Below the pieces are notes generated by a model. It saw only the letters and a list, made by a program, of their open reading frames with translations, ran no database searches and was not told the origin of the DNA. This document shows, piece after piece, positions 52,023 to 64,000 of a stretch of DNA of 64,000 nucleotides (positions are counted from its first letter, which is position 1; each line of letters opens with the position of its first letter). The stretch is from assembly GCA_963965975.1 (NCBI GenBank), contig OZ014412.1:870501-934500 (forward strand), given 5' to 3'. This DNA comes from Xestospongia bergquistia. Lineage: Eukaryota > Porifera > Demospongiae > Haplosclerida > Petrosiidae. The position numbers and the translations under genes are program-made.

Positions 52023-54286
52023 TTAATTATAATATGGTATTTCTTCATAGTCAGCCTGTACATTATTGGGTTGTATTGTTATATATGATGGATTATTTTC
52101 TACCTCAACTCTTCTAATCTCAAATATGTGAACTGTGTAATAAGTATTAAATAATTCACAAGTCCACTATCAGTAATAAAATCATACCTTCCTCATATGC
52201 AGGATTACGAGTGATAGCTTGTTCATCAACTAAAATAACTTAGCTATACGTATCAACTCATTCTTCCCTCTTACCTTCACCTTCATGTTGCTGATTTCTT
52301 TTTTTCCTCATATACACAGATACAACAACTATTATAGCAACAATTGCTGCTACACAAAACACAATAACTACATTTGTAATTGCAACAAGGGCAACTAAGA
52401 AATGAAATAGATGCTATATTGATGTTTCAAAACACTTACTTGGTATTCCATTTATAGGTTTATAAAGTTCTATTGTACTAGTTATACTATTATAAACTTT
52501 CTTGTGTGATGCACTGTCTATTGAAAGAAATAGTTATTGTCTATAATACAATTAATTACATCAAGACATCATTTAGTTTACCATGGGACATTCCAATGGT
52601 AGGTTCTATAAATGTCATCATACTAGTTATACTATTGATGTCACTAATTGGAGAGACTTCCTGCTTACTTGAAGTATTGCTACCTAACAATACATTAGAT
52701 ATATTAATAATTTATTATACTACTTACTAGTAATCTCAGTAGGAGAAGGTAATATTAAGATATATTCCAGTACCTGAGGGTACACAACAGATGGGTTAGT
52801 TATAATAGTACCATCTATTATATCATGAGCTGTCACAGTATAGTTACCACTAACTGGTAGACTTATATACTGGTATACTGTACTCTCCTCTATACTGGAT
52901 TTACTCATATTAATAGACTTCACAGTTCCTTTAGAAGACTCTCTAAATATCACATGACATCCATCAGCAGTAGATCTCTCAGCAAACCTACACTCTATAA
53001 CAACTGATCCATTATCAGAGTAGTACTGTAGAGTAAGTCCTTGAACATGATAGGTTGCTATAAGCATGAAAGTTAACATAAATTAGTAATAACATACTCA
53101 CTAAAATAAGACTGATCCTTTGTTTTAGAGTTATTAAAATAATCCAATATATCAGCTATAAAGATATAATTCAGTTGAGGACCAATACTTGATACAGTAT
53201 AATTAACTGTCACTGACTGACAATCTTCTAAAGGGCATACGATGTCATTGTGTGTGTGCTCTATTACTGTTCCATTCAGGAGTGAATTCTCTTTTGTAAT
53301 GCCCAACAATGTGCAGTTACAAAGTTTAGGAATCCCTACAATCTGCATACAAAGTAACAAAATATGATATATACTGCAATCTTACAATGACATGGAATTG
53401 GATATTAAAGAAATTGCTATGTTTATCGAAGATGATACCATAATCAGATGAAATTATAACTTGGTTTTCTGTGGAAATTTATCTAACCAAAAAATGGATA
53501 AGCATTATATACTTTCATTATATTCATCTTTAATGGTAATATTGTTAGAACTATATTCTCCACTATGAGCAATAACAGTAGCAGTGTAAATATCACAAAC
53601 TGTGAGGTTATATAACTCATAAGATGTACCATTAGTGATATCATTATATAGTAACTGGCCATGTTGGTTCTCTATATACATGTAATATGATATTGGATTG
53701 TTCTCAGAAGAAAATAATGGAGGAGACCATGTCAACCAGCTTAAAGAACCATTATGATTAAAAGTGAAATGAACATATTCTACTGATGTGATACCTGCCA
53801 ACATAACACTGACATTTGAGAGTATAGAATAGCTAACCTTTGACTGTTAAAGTAGCTCCTTTTGATACATGATCAAAGTTTTGACCAATCACAGCGCATC
53901 CAACACTTATTCCATCATTAATAGGTAATGCTCTTATAGTTAGTACTGATGACCACACACCAACTGATATGCTGCTGGTAGTTACTAATATCTCTCTGTA
54001 CTCTTTAATGGCATCAGTAAGTGAATTACCCTCTACTGTCCAATGCAGTTTACTACCTGTACCCTGGCAGGTAAAGTTCACTAGGTTATGAAGTGTTGTG
54101 TTCACAGATGATGGAGCTACTGTGATCAGAGCTGTAACACAAAAACAAATATTTTATTTTTTATGTATATCCACATTGACAATTATAATGATAACTTTAA
54201 ACACACACTGACTTACCAGCTCCATTCACAAACCAAGGTGTAGTAATAATTAGCACTAAAATGTTTCTGAGGATGACTTTGGCCAT
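52023..54286 (-). CDS. Receptor D4: Ig/FN3 receptor with NPxY and YEEI tail motifs
   Basis: Exons 54217-54286, 53838-54131, 53513-53794, 53386-53468, 53102-53342, 52728-53057, 52582-52683, 52440-52517, 52275-52394, 52188-52229, 52023-52132; 583 residues in frame, apparently intact. Signal peptide 1-23; Ig 24-121; FN3 122-215; third domain 216-323; membrane-proximal domain 324-433; a two-exon Ser/Thr stalk in which SIT-S and IEP/IEL blocks recur, so one stalk exon may be a duplicate of the other; transmembrane about 495-520. The 50-residue tail has NPAYEEV, NPSYITI and ADYEEIPYY: two NPxY (PTB-type) sites and a YEEI, the preferred Src-family SH2 site. Upstream of D3 in the same direction. Confidence 0.82.
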
Positions 54287-55080
54287 TATCACAATACTGA
54301 ATTTTAAGTACTGTGTAATTTACAGTAGACGCATCTGCATCAATGGTTATTCCCATATGGTTGCTTGTGAAAGATGATTATTAAATAAAACATTCAATGT
54401 AGACTATAATCTGTGATGAAAATTCAAATAACTTTAAAACAGGAGTATTGAAAACTTCTCACTGATGTATAGTAGTATGATTATATCTAATATGTATGAG
54501 GATAAATGTTGTGATGAATGCTAATGCACATCATTTCTTCACACTCACATATGGCATATATGAAACATGACAGAGTTATTTTGCTGTTCCCTATAATCCC
54601 ACCTCTCAACATTGCTGAATGCTTAAGTGTAGGTTAGTAAACAATCTACACATTCATGTGAATTCTATGTTCTAAACAAATGGAACAGCATAGAATATTA
54701 CTATCAAATGTGATTTCATCATTGCATGGTGCTATGTCAGCACTAGTGCTGAGGTATTGGTAATGGACTTGTGGATTGACCTAATATCATATCACATGCA
54801 AATTTAGTTAGTTATGCATCACCAAATATACTTCCCCATCCGTCTGATATATATGATATATATGATATGTGAGCTTGAAACTCTATACTCTATAATCAGG
54901 TTATGTGGAAGATCTGTTCTACTACTCAAAGATGAAGTCACTACATAGCTCAAGTGATATTATTTACATGCCCCATGGATCATTACATAGTTGAGCATTG
55001 AATATGAAAGTACATGTATATTGGAATCTGTGTTTTTACTAACAGTATTAGAAAGATATCTTAGTTTGACTATTCTTTTT
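54287..55080. other. D4 upstream region
   Basis: No gene or family match recognised apart from presumed D4 promoter sequence next to 54286. A short GATATATATGATATATATGA tract occurs near 54845. Confidence 0.4.
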
Positions 55081-55087
55081 AATTGTT

Positions 55088-55136
55088 CTCATCATGTAAT
55101 AACTTAACATCAGAGATATATTGGACAACAAAAGAG
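55088..55136 (+). repeat. A-family FN3 exon fragment
   Basis: About 50 bp (core AATAACTTAACATCAGAGAT) nearly identical to the middle of the A FN3 exon, isolated from any other A sequence. A similar isolated piece of the same exon lies at 59710-59763. Confidence 0.7.
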
Positions 55137-55148
55137 ACAACACTTCAG

Positions 55149-55348
55149 TTAACTATATACATCATTTAAACCTCTTTTCATTTGTGGACATTGACTGTAT
55201 GAGATATCATGCTCTGTAGAATTAAAAGTGAAAGGTGTTTCTTGTACACCAGATGTTGCAAAGATATCATCATCTTCTTGATCAATGGTTGAACTAGTTG
55301 AGTTAATAGCTGCAGTAATAAATGATAAAATTAATGTACTGTCAGTAC
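55149..55348 (-). CDS. Candidate terminal exon of an unplaced receptor tail
   Basis: An open minus-strand frame from a TTTCTAG acceptor (alternative acceptor CTGCAG before 55309) to a TAA. It is acidic and Thr/Ser-rich with QEDDDIFATSGVQETP and ISYSQC near the end, similar in flavour to the B and C tails but not matching any of them. Entry phase 1 fits the family. The upstream exons were not identified, so this may be a relic of another gene or a distal alternative tail of B4. Confidence 0.4.
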
Positions 55349-56816
55349 CTAGAAATAATAACGATGAGCATTTATAATATAGTGCAAAATATGAGAAAAT
55401 ATATTATAACTGCATTTAATAATGTCATAATAATTGTAGTGATGACAAATAATAAGAGATACAATATAAGAAGTTTAGAATGGAGTACTCAGGTCACCAT
55501 TCTGTTAACAATACTAATATTTTAATATTTTCATTTTCATTTTAATAACTAAAACAATTAATTTTATTTATGAATAAAAGCACTATTTATAATGACAACA
55601 TGTCTATTTTGTCCATAAATAATCACATTATGTTTATCATTTCAAATACTACCAATGTAGGGTTGACATAAGCAACATTCTAATAGTAATTTCAAGTGAT
55701 TGGTAGTCTATTTTCTTTATAATAAATATTTCCATGTAGGGACAACTTAACACAGCATCAACAATGTCACTGTGAATATATATCCTTTCATAACACAATA
55801 GATTTGATGAATAGTTAAATCATATTTCACTTAAACCATTAGGTAACGTTGGCTTCATCATTAAAAATAAAAGTGACTAATAAAACACAATATCACAAGT
55901 TATAGTAGGAGGTATTCTCATTAAATGGTAATAACAGATCATGTTCACTATAACTATATAACATGACTCATTTCAAATACTACAGACAAATAATAAGACA
56001 ACATCCTTTCACTAGTCACACACCATATTAACATCTGTTAACTAGAGACAGTAAACACTGTAACAATATAGTAATGTTCTTACTAACTGTCCATGAGAAA
56101 ACTGACATACTATATAGACATTATTATAAAGTAATGTTAAGATCTAAGGATATATACTTCATCATGACTTATATGGTAAAGGTTAGATATTACTAGAGTG
56201 ATTGTAGTAACTGTAAAATAACACTAGTTAATTGAGGTGTATCTTCATTTCTGATTATATATACTAAACTTTAATAGGAATGTAAAATGAATATGTTACT
56301 ATTAATAAATCCAGATGCCTTTATTGAGCATCACTGATTACTTCTTCCTCATTGAATGTACTATCACAGATATCATCATTACCATTATCAGTGCTACAGC
56401 AACTACTACACTATGTATCATATCTTCCTAAAACTATTAAATCAGGGTATGAATTTAATAAACTTCAACATCATGTGACTTCAGTAGGTTCTACTGGTTT
56501 GGTATATAGAGTAGAAAATATCATACAACTTTAATGTTTTGTTTTGATGTAAAAACTTAGTTTAATCAATTTGTATTACAAGTCAATGCATTTTAAGACA
56601 ATAAATGATATATATTTAATAATAAGTAAGTAAGTTAAAAACTACCCAAGAAGCACAATTAACTGAGAGATTTATACAAATATAACAACTATCAAATTTA
56701 AGTATATATTATGTTGTGTATGACATGAATATTATACTCTATATGACATGACAATTATGTGCTAAGATAAAAAGTCACATGTGTCTAAATAGCTAGGTTG
56801 CAAATTATTGCAACTA
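55349..56816. other. Mostly featureless; possible second tail exon near 56321-56393
   Basis: AT-rich. On the minus strand 56321-56393 could be a terminal exon (DNGNDDICDSTFNEEEVISD then stop) after a CTGTAG acceptor; in another frame the same bases give a hydrophobic run ending in RKK. Neither reading can be confirmed. Confidence 0.25.
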
Positions 56817-59524
56817 TTAATCGTCCTGTGGTCCAATTTCTTCATGTTGGGCACCTTCTTCAGAGTCTATATTCTCCACTTGTAATGTTGACAAACAGAT
56901 GACAGTATCTACATCATTATATTTATCATTATACAATTACCTTTTCCTTACCCTTTCGCGTTATTTTAGTGCGTTTATGTTGCAATATTGTTTCCTTTAC
57001 ATAGACAAATGATGCTTCAAATCTGTTTACATTAGTGGTACAGAAGTACATGCATAAATATAATTACCTTTTTACAATTGCAGATTCATGTCTTGAGGAT
57101 TGATCCTACAATAATAATAAAAATGTGGCCATATATGAATATTATATATAACTTTTACTTTTTGAGGCAGAAGTTCTATTTCCTCTTCTTTTTCTTTTTT
57201 GCTAGTCGAAAAAAAAAGATTCTAATTGCTTATAACAATTGATAAATTGTATACATATTGAGTTGACAACATAAACTAGCTCATAACTTAATCTACCTTA
57301 GTTCATTAGCACTATCTTGACCTACTTCATCTTCAATGTCATGTGCTGCAGTAACACTAAAAAACAAAGCATCGAGTCATATTTATGTGAACAACACAAG
57401 CATGGTAATTCTCTATACCATACCTTAGTTCATATTCTTCTTGTAAGGACTGAAAATTGGATGATGGAACTTCTTGAATTCATTTAAGAGTTATTTCATA
57501 ATTTGCTAATTCACAAACACTTACTTTTTCGCTTCATTCTCTTTCTGCAGATGATAGCAATCAAAATTATACCAACAAATCCAACAATAATTACTAATGT
57601 GCAAGGGACTACTATAGCAATAATTAGTGTGTTTTCATATCTCGATGTTGAGTTGATACCTGTAATAATTAGTGAATAGTTTCATTATTAGATTTAGTTA
57701 CCAGCTATTGAAGGACTTATAGAAAGAGTTGGAAACTTTGAATTTAAACTTGAAGATGATAAAATTGTCCAACAGTTGGTACCATTCACAGTTATTGTTG
57801 TCCTTAAGGTAATGTGGTTGTAATCAAAGAATGTTTTATTACAGGAGATAAGTACAACGATGGTATATTCTCCTGGAGATATGTTAAGTAAATCATTATT
57901 AGCAATATGAGTTGTTATGTTCTGAGGAGCAGAAGAAGTGACATTGTTAGTGGACTTAATAGCTATTATTGAACAGCCCCATAGTGTAGAGTGTGGAAGG
58001 AAACAACATTGATATCTGATACCATTAGTAATAGGAGTTATGTCAACTGTTTGTATCTGATATGTGTCTAAATACAGAGTATTGATATATAAGTTATATA
58101 GTAATAACTTACTAAAATTATCAATTATTGTTATATTTGGTGACAAGTTCAAATTAGACCAGATGAAATGAGCTGAACAATTAAATTGATCAAGAGGACA
58201 CACAAGATGTACTCCTTCATTTATTGTAATACTTCCATTATTAGTTACAGTAATATTATAATCACTGTAATTAGAGTAATGTTCACATGTTATATTAACA
58301 GATAAATGAGTAGGATATGATGGAGTACAATCAACATTAATAACCTGTATATAGAGGATAGGATTAATTTAATTAGAATAAAGACCACTAACTTGTGCTC
58401 TAAAGATAACAACACCATTATGTGGATTATCAGGATCAACTTCAATATGATAATGTGTTAATATTACCTGTGGAACTAAGGACAGTATTAATGATATAGT
58501 ATATAGTGATATTACCTAATGAAGTATTGAAATAGTACATTGTCTCATTTCCAATACTAGCTCCATTAGTAGCTGATATAGTTACTGTGTATATCTCATT
58601 AGATATAATAACATCACTTAATAGATAATATATACTAGTACTAGTAGTGATGTTAGTAATGTTAAGTTCTAATATAGTAATAGTATAATAGAGTATAGGA
58701 CAACCAGGTAGACTTGGAGGAGGTAACCATGTCAACAGAACACCTGTACAATTTAATGTACTAGTTATAATGACTGGATAAGGAGGACCTATATGAATAT
58801 TATTAATATTCTGTCATTTCGTTGTTGATTTAAATTACTAAAGATATCATATATAGTATATATGTAAGAACATGCAGAAACATACTTCAAGAAAAATGTG
58901 TGAATTATTTTTATAGAAATAGCTCTAAACATAGTCTTGTTGAATTTCTTCATAACACACTCACTTTTCACACTCAAAATAGCAAAACATAGGCAAAATG
59001 TTACAATTATTCTTAATTTATTAAGCCACACTTAATGTTTATATGTGTGTGTGTGTGTTAGTGTGTTTGCTATATAACACTGACCTTGTACTAATAATGT
59101 GAAATTATTCGAACAGTAATCAATTTTTCCACCACTAAGTGCTCTGATAAGAATTTGAACTAAACTATCATTATAAGATAATTTGACATTGTTGATAGTT
59201 AATGTGACAACACAGACATTGGAAATATTGTACAGAGGACCCTCTACAGGATCTAGATCTTGCTGACTGTCATGATGATACACTTCAATTTTATATTCAT
59301 ATGGTCCACAAGGATGTAGTCCAGTGATATTAAAAGTTAATTTGAGAGAAGATCCTTCACAAGATGTGATATCTGGCAAATAACTGATCTGATAAGAGGA
59401 ATCTGAACAAACTGAGAAGTATATAAATTTGATTAGTATTAGTATTAGCATACTTAAAAATAAACTTACTACTTAGACAAGGAGATACAAGAGAGAATAA
59501 GAGAGCGATAGCCAACCAGTACAT
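56817..59524 (-). CDS. Receptor B4: Ig-like/FN3 receptor with a basic/acidic multi-exon tail
   Basis: Thirteen exons: 59470-59524, 59085-59411, 58516-58788, 58393-58475, 58113-58344, 57702-58067, 57525-57659, 57424-57472, 57297-57356, 57159-57201, 57068-57105, 56952-57022, 56817-56908; 607 residues, all junctions in frame, apparently intact. Signal 1-18 (MYWLAIALLFSLVSPCLS); Ig-like 19-127; FN3 128-218; third domain 219-323; membrane-proximal domain 324-445 with C-C-F-L-P-H-S-T-L-W-G-C; transmembrane about 455-482, then RKRMKRK. The tail is about 117 residues with EEYEL, EEEIELLPQ (compare EEEELLPH in B3) and a basic stretch; the death-fold domain of B3 is absent. Its expected head-to-head partner A4 lacks its first two exons. 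Confidence 0.82.
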
Positions 59525-60368
59525 GGTCAAGCGTAGGTTACGCATAAACACTCGCCAACTATGCAATTACGGATTATTAGCGGTCAAGCGAGAAGTATAA
59601 TAATTATTCATAATGAGGATATTTAAAATATGAGACAATGTCAAAAAATTAACAATAGCACACTCTCTGTTGATAACTTCGTTTGACTACACTAATGATT
59701 TTTTTTATTAACTAATAACTTAACATCAGAGATATATTGGACAACAGAGAAGACAATACATGTAAGCAACTAGGCACTGCCCCACCTTTTTCCAGATTGT
59801 AAAGAACACTTCCTGCCATGTTATTAACAGAACTGAGTCAATATCAAAAAAAAATAAATTAAAAATAAATTGGTTTATTTTAACTTATCTATAATCATTC
59901 ACTTTGAATATAATACAGAATGAGACACTGAGAAGTAGTAAACATTGCACTGTTTTATTAAATAACATACAAATTAACACTTGACAGTCATTGTTAAAGC
60001 TCTAAAAACTCTGTGTAATACCTCATTAGTTAGACACAGAAATTTTTATGGATGCTGGACTGTGTGTGAGGGCTATCACTATGGAATGTATTATTGGACA
60101 GCCATCCACAGACAGATGTTATTTTAAGGAAGTGATTTGTTAAAAGACATGCCTACGTCATTCCATAGTAATTACTAATTAGGCATCAGTCAAATGTTCT
60201 TAATACTTTAATGTATTTGATAGGCATATATGCAAGCTAAATGACATAAATTGGTTATAACAACGAATCTATTTTAATAAAGAATAATTTACAAAACTCT
60301 CCAAACTACTATAGCATGCATTTTGATATCATAACATGTACATATTTGGTAACTTTACTCTCCTATAG
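59525..60368. other. B4/A4 interval where the A4 signal and Ig exons should be
   Basis: It contains an isolated ~54-bp piece of the A FN3 exon at 59710-59763 (+). From about 60330 the sequence matches the intron just before the A FN3 exon. No signal-peptide or Ig exon could be found on the plus strand. Confidence 0.55.
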
Positions 60369-62396
60369 GTTTATTGAGTGAAGTAACTAATGTTCATTTA
60401 ACTCAAGTCAACAGTACTACTGTACAGTTATCATATAGTTCTCCTCCTACTTTAATGGGTGTCCCCATATTAAACTATTCTATTGAACTGTTCTCATCAT
60501 CTAATAACTTAACATCAGAGATATATTGGACAACAGAGGAGACAATACTAGTGACATTAAAAAATCCTTGTATTAACTATTCACTACAAATATCAGCTTG
60601 GAACAATGTAGGTAAAGGGAATATTACTACATTACCACTGATACTATATCAAGGTTAGTAAGTAGGTGGATGTGGTAATTTAGGGAAATTACCTCTTCTC
60701 TTTCATCTTATTAATTACTAGTCCCCACACCTCCTCCCTCTACTCTTAACACTACTGTCAGGTTTATATCTGATAATAACTATATCGATGTGTCTGTAGA
60801 GAGTATAGCAAGTATATTAACTAGTATATTATATATTACATTAAATTAATACTGTATTAATATTGAACTAGTGATCTTAAACTGTTTAGATTAGTACTGA
60901 CTGTGTGGGAAGGGTTCCAGATAATGTCACAATATTACTGGTTCCAATCTATATAGTAACATGTCAGCTAACTATTAATGGTAGTGATTGTAATGAAGTA
61001 ACAATAACAATACTTAATGAGAAGAGATGGTTGATACATGTTAATATATCAGATCATGTAGTACCACAAAGACATTATCAAATACATCTAATGTTTGTAA
61101 ATAAAGCTGGTATAACACCAATGTCAACAACAATGATCAGTGAGTGAGATATTTAATAGATTATTTTTAATTGTTTATTTTATTAGGTACATTTCAAACA
61201 CAGAGAGCTACAATTGAATATAGTAATGATTATGTATGTATTAATTGTTATTTTGCTGAAGGGTCAACATCATCTGGTTGTCATGGTATCTTTGTTGATA
61301 TCCATGAAGTATTACATAATCAAACATTTACTGTACCAAGAAGTGACACACCTCCTAATTTTGGACGTAACTGTGAGGTGTTGTTATCAGGAGAATATCT
61401 TGTACTGATCTTTGATATAAATGAGAGTGGTCATATTGAAAGTGGAATAGCATTAAAACTGAGTGCTATTGTAAGCCATCAACTAGAAACCATAACAATA
61501 AAAACTTTATCTTCTATTAGTAAGTAATTGTATTATCACTCTGTATGTTAGTAGTGTTGTTATTATATTGATGCTGAGTCATTGTTATTGTTCCCTCAAC
61601 AGATACTAGTACATCTTCTCAGTTAATAACACCTGTTATCACTGCAACAATAGAACCTTCTGGTCAAAGTAGTACTAATGATATATCTTTATTACTTATT
61701 ATATTATTTGTTACTGGAGGAGTACTATTATTAACAAGTATTATTGTTATATCATTAGTGGGTTGTTTAATACATACTAAGAAAAAGAACAAGAGATTAA
61801 AAATATGTAAGAACAATAATAATACTAAACTTCATTTGGTTTGACTTTAAAGATTAATCATTAACTATAAATTTCACTACTGCTTTCTCTTGTTCCTGCA
61901 GTTATTATAATAGTAGTATTGATGAAGTGATTGCTATTTTATTTTTAATCCTCCATTTAAATATATTTGACATCACACTCGATTTTAACCTTAACTTGAC
62001 AACCCTCTATATAAATAAATGTGTATCATTTCTCATAATAAGTTACTTGTTTGCAAAGTCAAACCAAATGAACTTCAAATGGATGAATGGATGGATGGTT
62101 AAGTGATTGGACAATTTAACATATTATTGATGAGATTATGTATATTTTATTCTCTGTTTAATAATCCAGCTGTTTGGACAGCTCATGAGCGCCAGAGACA
62201 CACAGACTTGTTCCTGTATACATTAACAGATGGTGCACCACCTCCATTACCTCCTAGGACTCCTCCCACACAACAGATACCAGATCCAATGTATGACAAT
62301 ATGGAGGAGATCCAGTCTAGAGCTACTAATAGACAGGCTCTAGAACTTCAAGAGTGTCCAGCTTATACTAAATTACTACTACAATCAACAAAATAA
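60369..62396 (+). pseudogene. Receptor A4: A-family gene lacking its signal and Ig exons
   Basis: Exons 60369-60653, 60722-60807, 60890-61139, 61187-61519, 61603-61806, 62170-62396 correspond to A1 exons 3-8 and remain open, including the transmembrane helix, PPPLPPR, MYDNM and AYTKL. The fourth-exon donor is GCAAGT instead of GTAAGT, which would be a GC-AG intron. With no start, signal peptide or Ig domain upstream, it cannot make a surface receptor unless an unrecognised first exon exists. The intact frame suggests the loss is recent, or that conversion keeps refreshing it. Confidence 0.7.
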
Positions 62397-63011
62397 TATA
62401 GATATATCTACTGTAATGACATTACATAATATAATATTGTATATAGCATATTGTGAACTTTCTTGATGTCAAAATACTTGTTGTTTTCAGCAATATTAAT
62501 TGTAGTAGAGTCTATGTTCTTTGCATGGTTGATTTAGGGTGTGGTCATATCATAACCACATGAATTCAGTACAATTGCATAATATCAGTTCTTTAAAATC
62601 TAAACTGTCAGTAACATCTACTTGTTTTCGAGAAGAACAACAAATACAGAGTGTATAGTCTTGTCAAAGATTGCCTGTAATGTAGTCCATATAACATCAA
62701 TATTATTTGTTACCATATGATACCACATTAAAAGCTTTATTTGTTAATGTATAATATATATATATTTAATGTACTGAGAATTATTAGCAGATTATCATAG
62801 TAGATTTTAGAGCATGGTACTGAATAATTTAAAATGTTAGGACAAATAGAATTAAAAAATAGTATCTAATAACATCGTGTTACTATAAAACAAATACACT
62901 GCAGCAATTTCATACTACATGATCTATTTATATCCATTATAATATATATACATTATACTATATTAACACTAGTATTAGGAGTCACTAATAAAGTACCAGT
63001 GACAGTAGTAA
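62397..63011. other. Tail-to-tail interval between A4 and C3
   Basis: Homologous to 18232-18851. No gene seen. Confidence 0.55.
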
Positions 63012-64000
63012 TTAAATGGTAGAGGGGTCCTTCTCATCAGAGACAGACTGATTTGTCTTATCACAAGGATTATTAATGGGAATTGACTATAATGAGATGA
63101 TATCAAGTCAAGTGTTGTTTATATATATCTTACCTTATTAGGTATAGTTAGAGGCACAGATGTAACTTGAGGTGGTACAATTTCACTAGATGACTAAATA
63201 TTTATTCGTTACTAACTTCTAATTTCTATAGTATTAATTACCTGATTATTATTAGATCCTTCTTCTACACCTATTGATTGGTAGCTTAATACAGTATCAT
63301 CTACTGTTGGCTTTCCAGATTGGGCATCATTATTTCCAAACTAGAAAGAAGAATAATGCATTTCGTCATAACTCTCTCTCTATATATATATTATTACTTG
63401 TACTTGTATTGGTTCTACTTCACTGATATTGACAGAAGGAGATGTTAGTCTTCCAGTAATCTCTTCATCATCGGATGCCTGTTTGTTAGTATCTGATGTC
63501 TTGTTAGTTTTAGCTGGTATAGGTGGTGGTATATCATCATCTTGTACATTAACTGGTATAGGAGGTGGTATATCATCATCTTGTACATTAGCTGGTATAG
63601 GAGGTGGTATATCATCATCTTGTACATTAGCTGGTATAGGAGGTGGTATATCATCATCTTGTACATTAGCTGGTATAGGAGGTGGTATATCATCATCTTG
63701 TACATTAGCTGGTATTATAGTAACACTAGGTATTGATGGCTCTATATCATCATAAAATGGAGGATGTTGTTCTGTTTTTGATGGAAAATGAAGTATATCA
63801 GTATATACCACTTTATCACTAGATGGGGGAGGAGCTTGAGGACGCTTTTTAGAAAATTTCTGAAGATCTTGATAAACAACTTTCTGTGGTTAAAATAAAA
63901 TAAAATATGTTCTTGTATATTTCAGCATTACCGGTTCATCATGAAGTAATGTTGTACTTTCAGAATAATCAGAAGTAACAGTAGAGATGGCAGTAGAGTT
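63012..64000 (-). CDS. Receptor C3, 3' part only (runs off the window)
   Basis: Exons present: 63932 to beyond 64000, 63398-63883, 63242-63340, 63134-63193, 63012-63086, all phase 0 and open. They encode the C-type tail: VVYQDL, VVYTDI, FYDDIE, five PANVQDDDIPPPI units, LSYQSI, and a C-terminus QSVSDEKDPSTI identical in its last residues to C1. One tail exon is 60 bp where C1 has 183, so a block between PVTSV-type sequence and the donor is missing. Membrane and ectodomain exons lie outside the window. Tail-to-tail with A4. Confidence 0.82.
63516..63710 (-). repeat. 39-bp coding minisatellite, 5 units (C3)
   Basis: Five in-frame 39-bp units, nearly identical to each other, encoding PANVQDDDIPPPI (one unit with PVNVQ). 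Confidence 0.9.

Noticed and set aside
56321-56433. Possible transmembrane exon (VVVAVALIMVMMISVIV then RKK)
   Set aside because: Its entry phase does not fit the family, and an acidic tail-like frame overlaps it; left as an unassigned candidate.

Overview
The window looks like AT-rich genomic DNA from a basal metazoan, most likely a demosponge of the Amphimedon type. This is an inference. It rests on the very short GT-AG introns (many of 47-100 bp), small exons of constant size, Ig/FN3 ectodomains, and death-fold-like domains whose sequence style I associate with sponges and cnidarians. I see no rRNA, tRNA, CRISPR array or bacterial operon. No gene is recognised by name, so symbols are left empty. 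All exon boundaries were assigned by hand from splice signals, reading-frame continuity and comparison between paralogues.

The content is one clustered, repeatedly duplicated set of cell-surface receptor genes in four families. A is on the + strand: A1 5682-8265, A2 15749-18231, A3 25093-27639, A4 60369-62396. B is on the - strand: B1 342-5571, B2 broken 12960-15644, B3 40171-43047, B4 56817-59524. C is on the - strand: C1 18852-22737, C2 broken 28100-31847, C3 63012 to beyond the window end. D is on the - strand: D1 32854-35927, D2 45816-47860, D3 49072-51098, D4 52023-54286. All four share one ectodomain plan with the same exon order and intron phases: signal peptide, Ig-like exon, FN3 exon, a two-exon third domain (77-86 bp plus 226-250 bp, joined in phase 0), a membrane-proximal domain with a C-x-F...S...G-C signature, then stalk, transmembrane segment and cytoplasmic tail.

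The families differ mainly in their tails. A carries a CD28-like set (YDNM, PPPLPPR, YTKL). C carries several ITIM-like tyrosines plus a coding 39-bp polyproline minisatellite. D tails range from short and tyrosine-free (D3) to YxN-rich (D1) or NPxY/YEEI-bearing (D4). B tails are built from many small exons, and B3 appears to run from a transmembrane segment into an intracellular death-fold-like domain. A separate intracellular gene at 10188-12752 has two such domains and directly follows the remains of receptor B2.

Layout: A genes stand head-to-head with a B or C gene (110 bp between B1 and A1, 104 bp between B2 and A2) and tail-to-tail with a C gene, so the array alternates. Between the genes lie decayed copies (8.8-9.7, 37.6-39.6, 43.4-44.8 kb), a LINE 3' fragment (about 24.5-25.0 kb), a THAP-domain fossil (36.35-36.7 kb), a 101-unit GA tract and other simple repeats. 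The picture is a fast-evolving paired-receptor cluster with birth, death, exon shuffling and tail swapping. An immune or self-recognition role is inference only.
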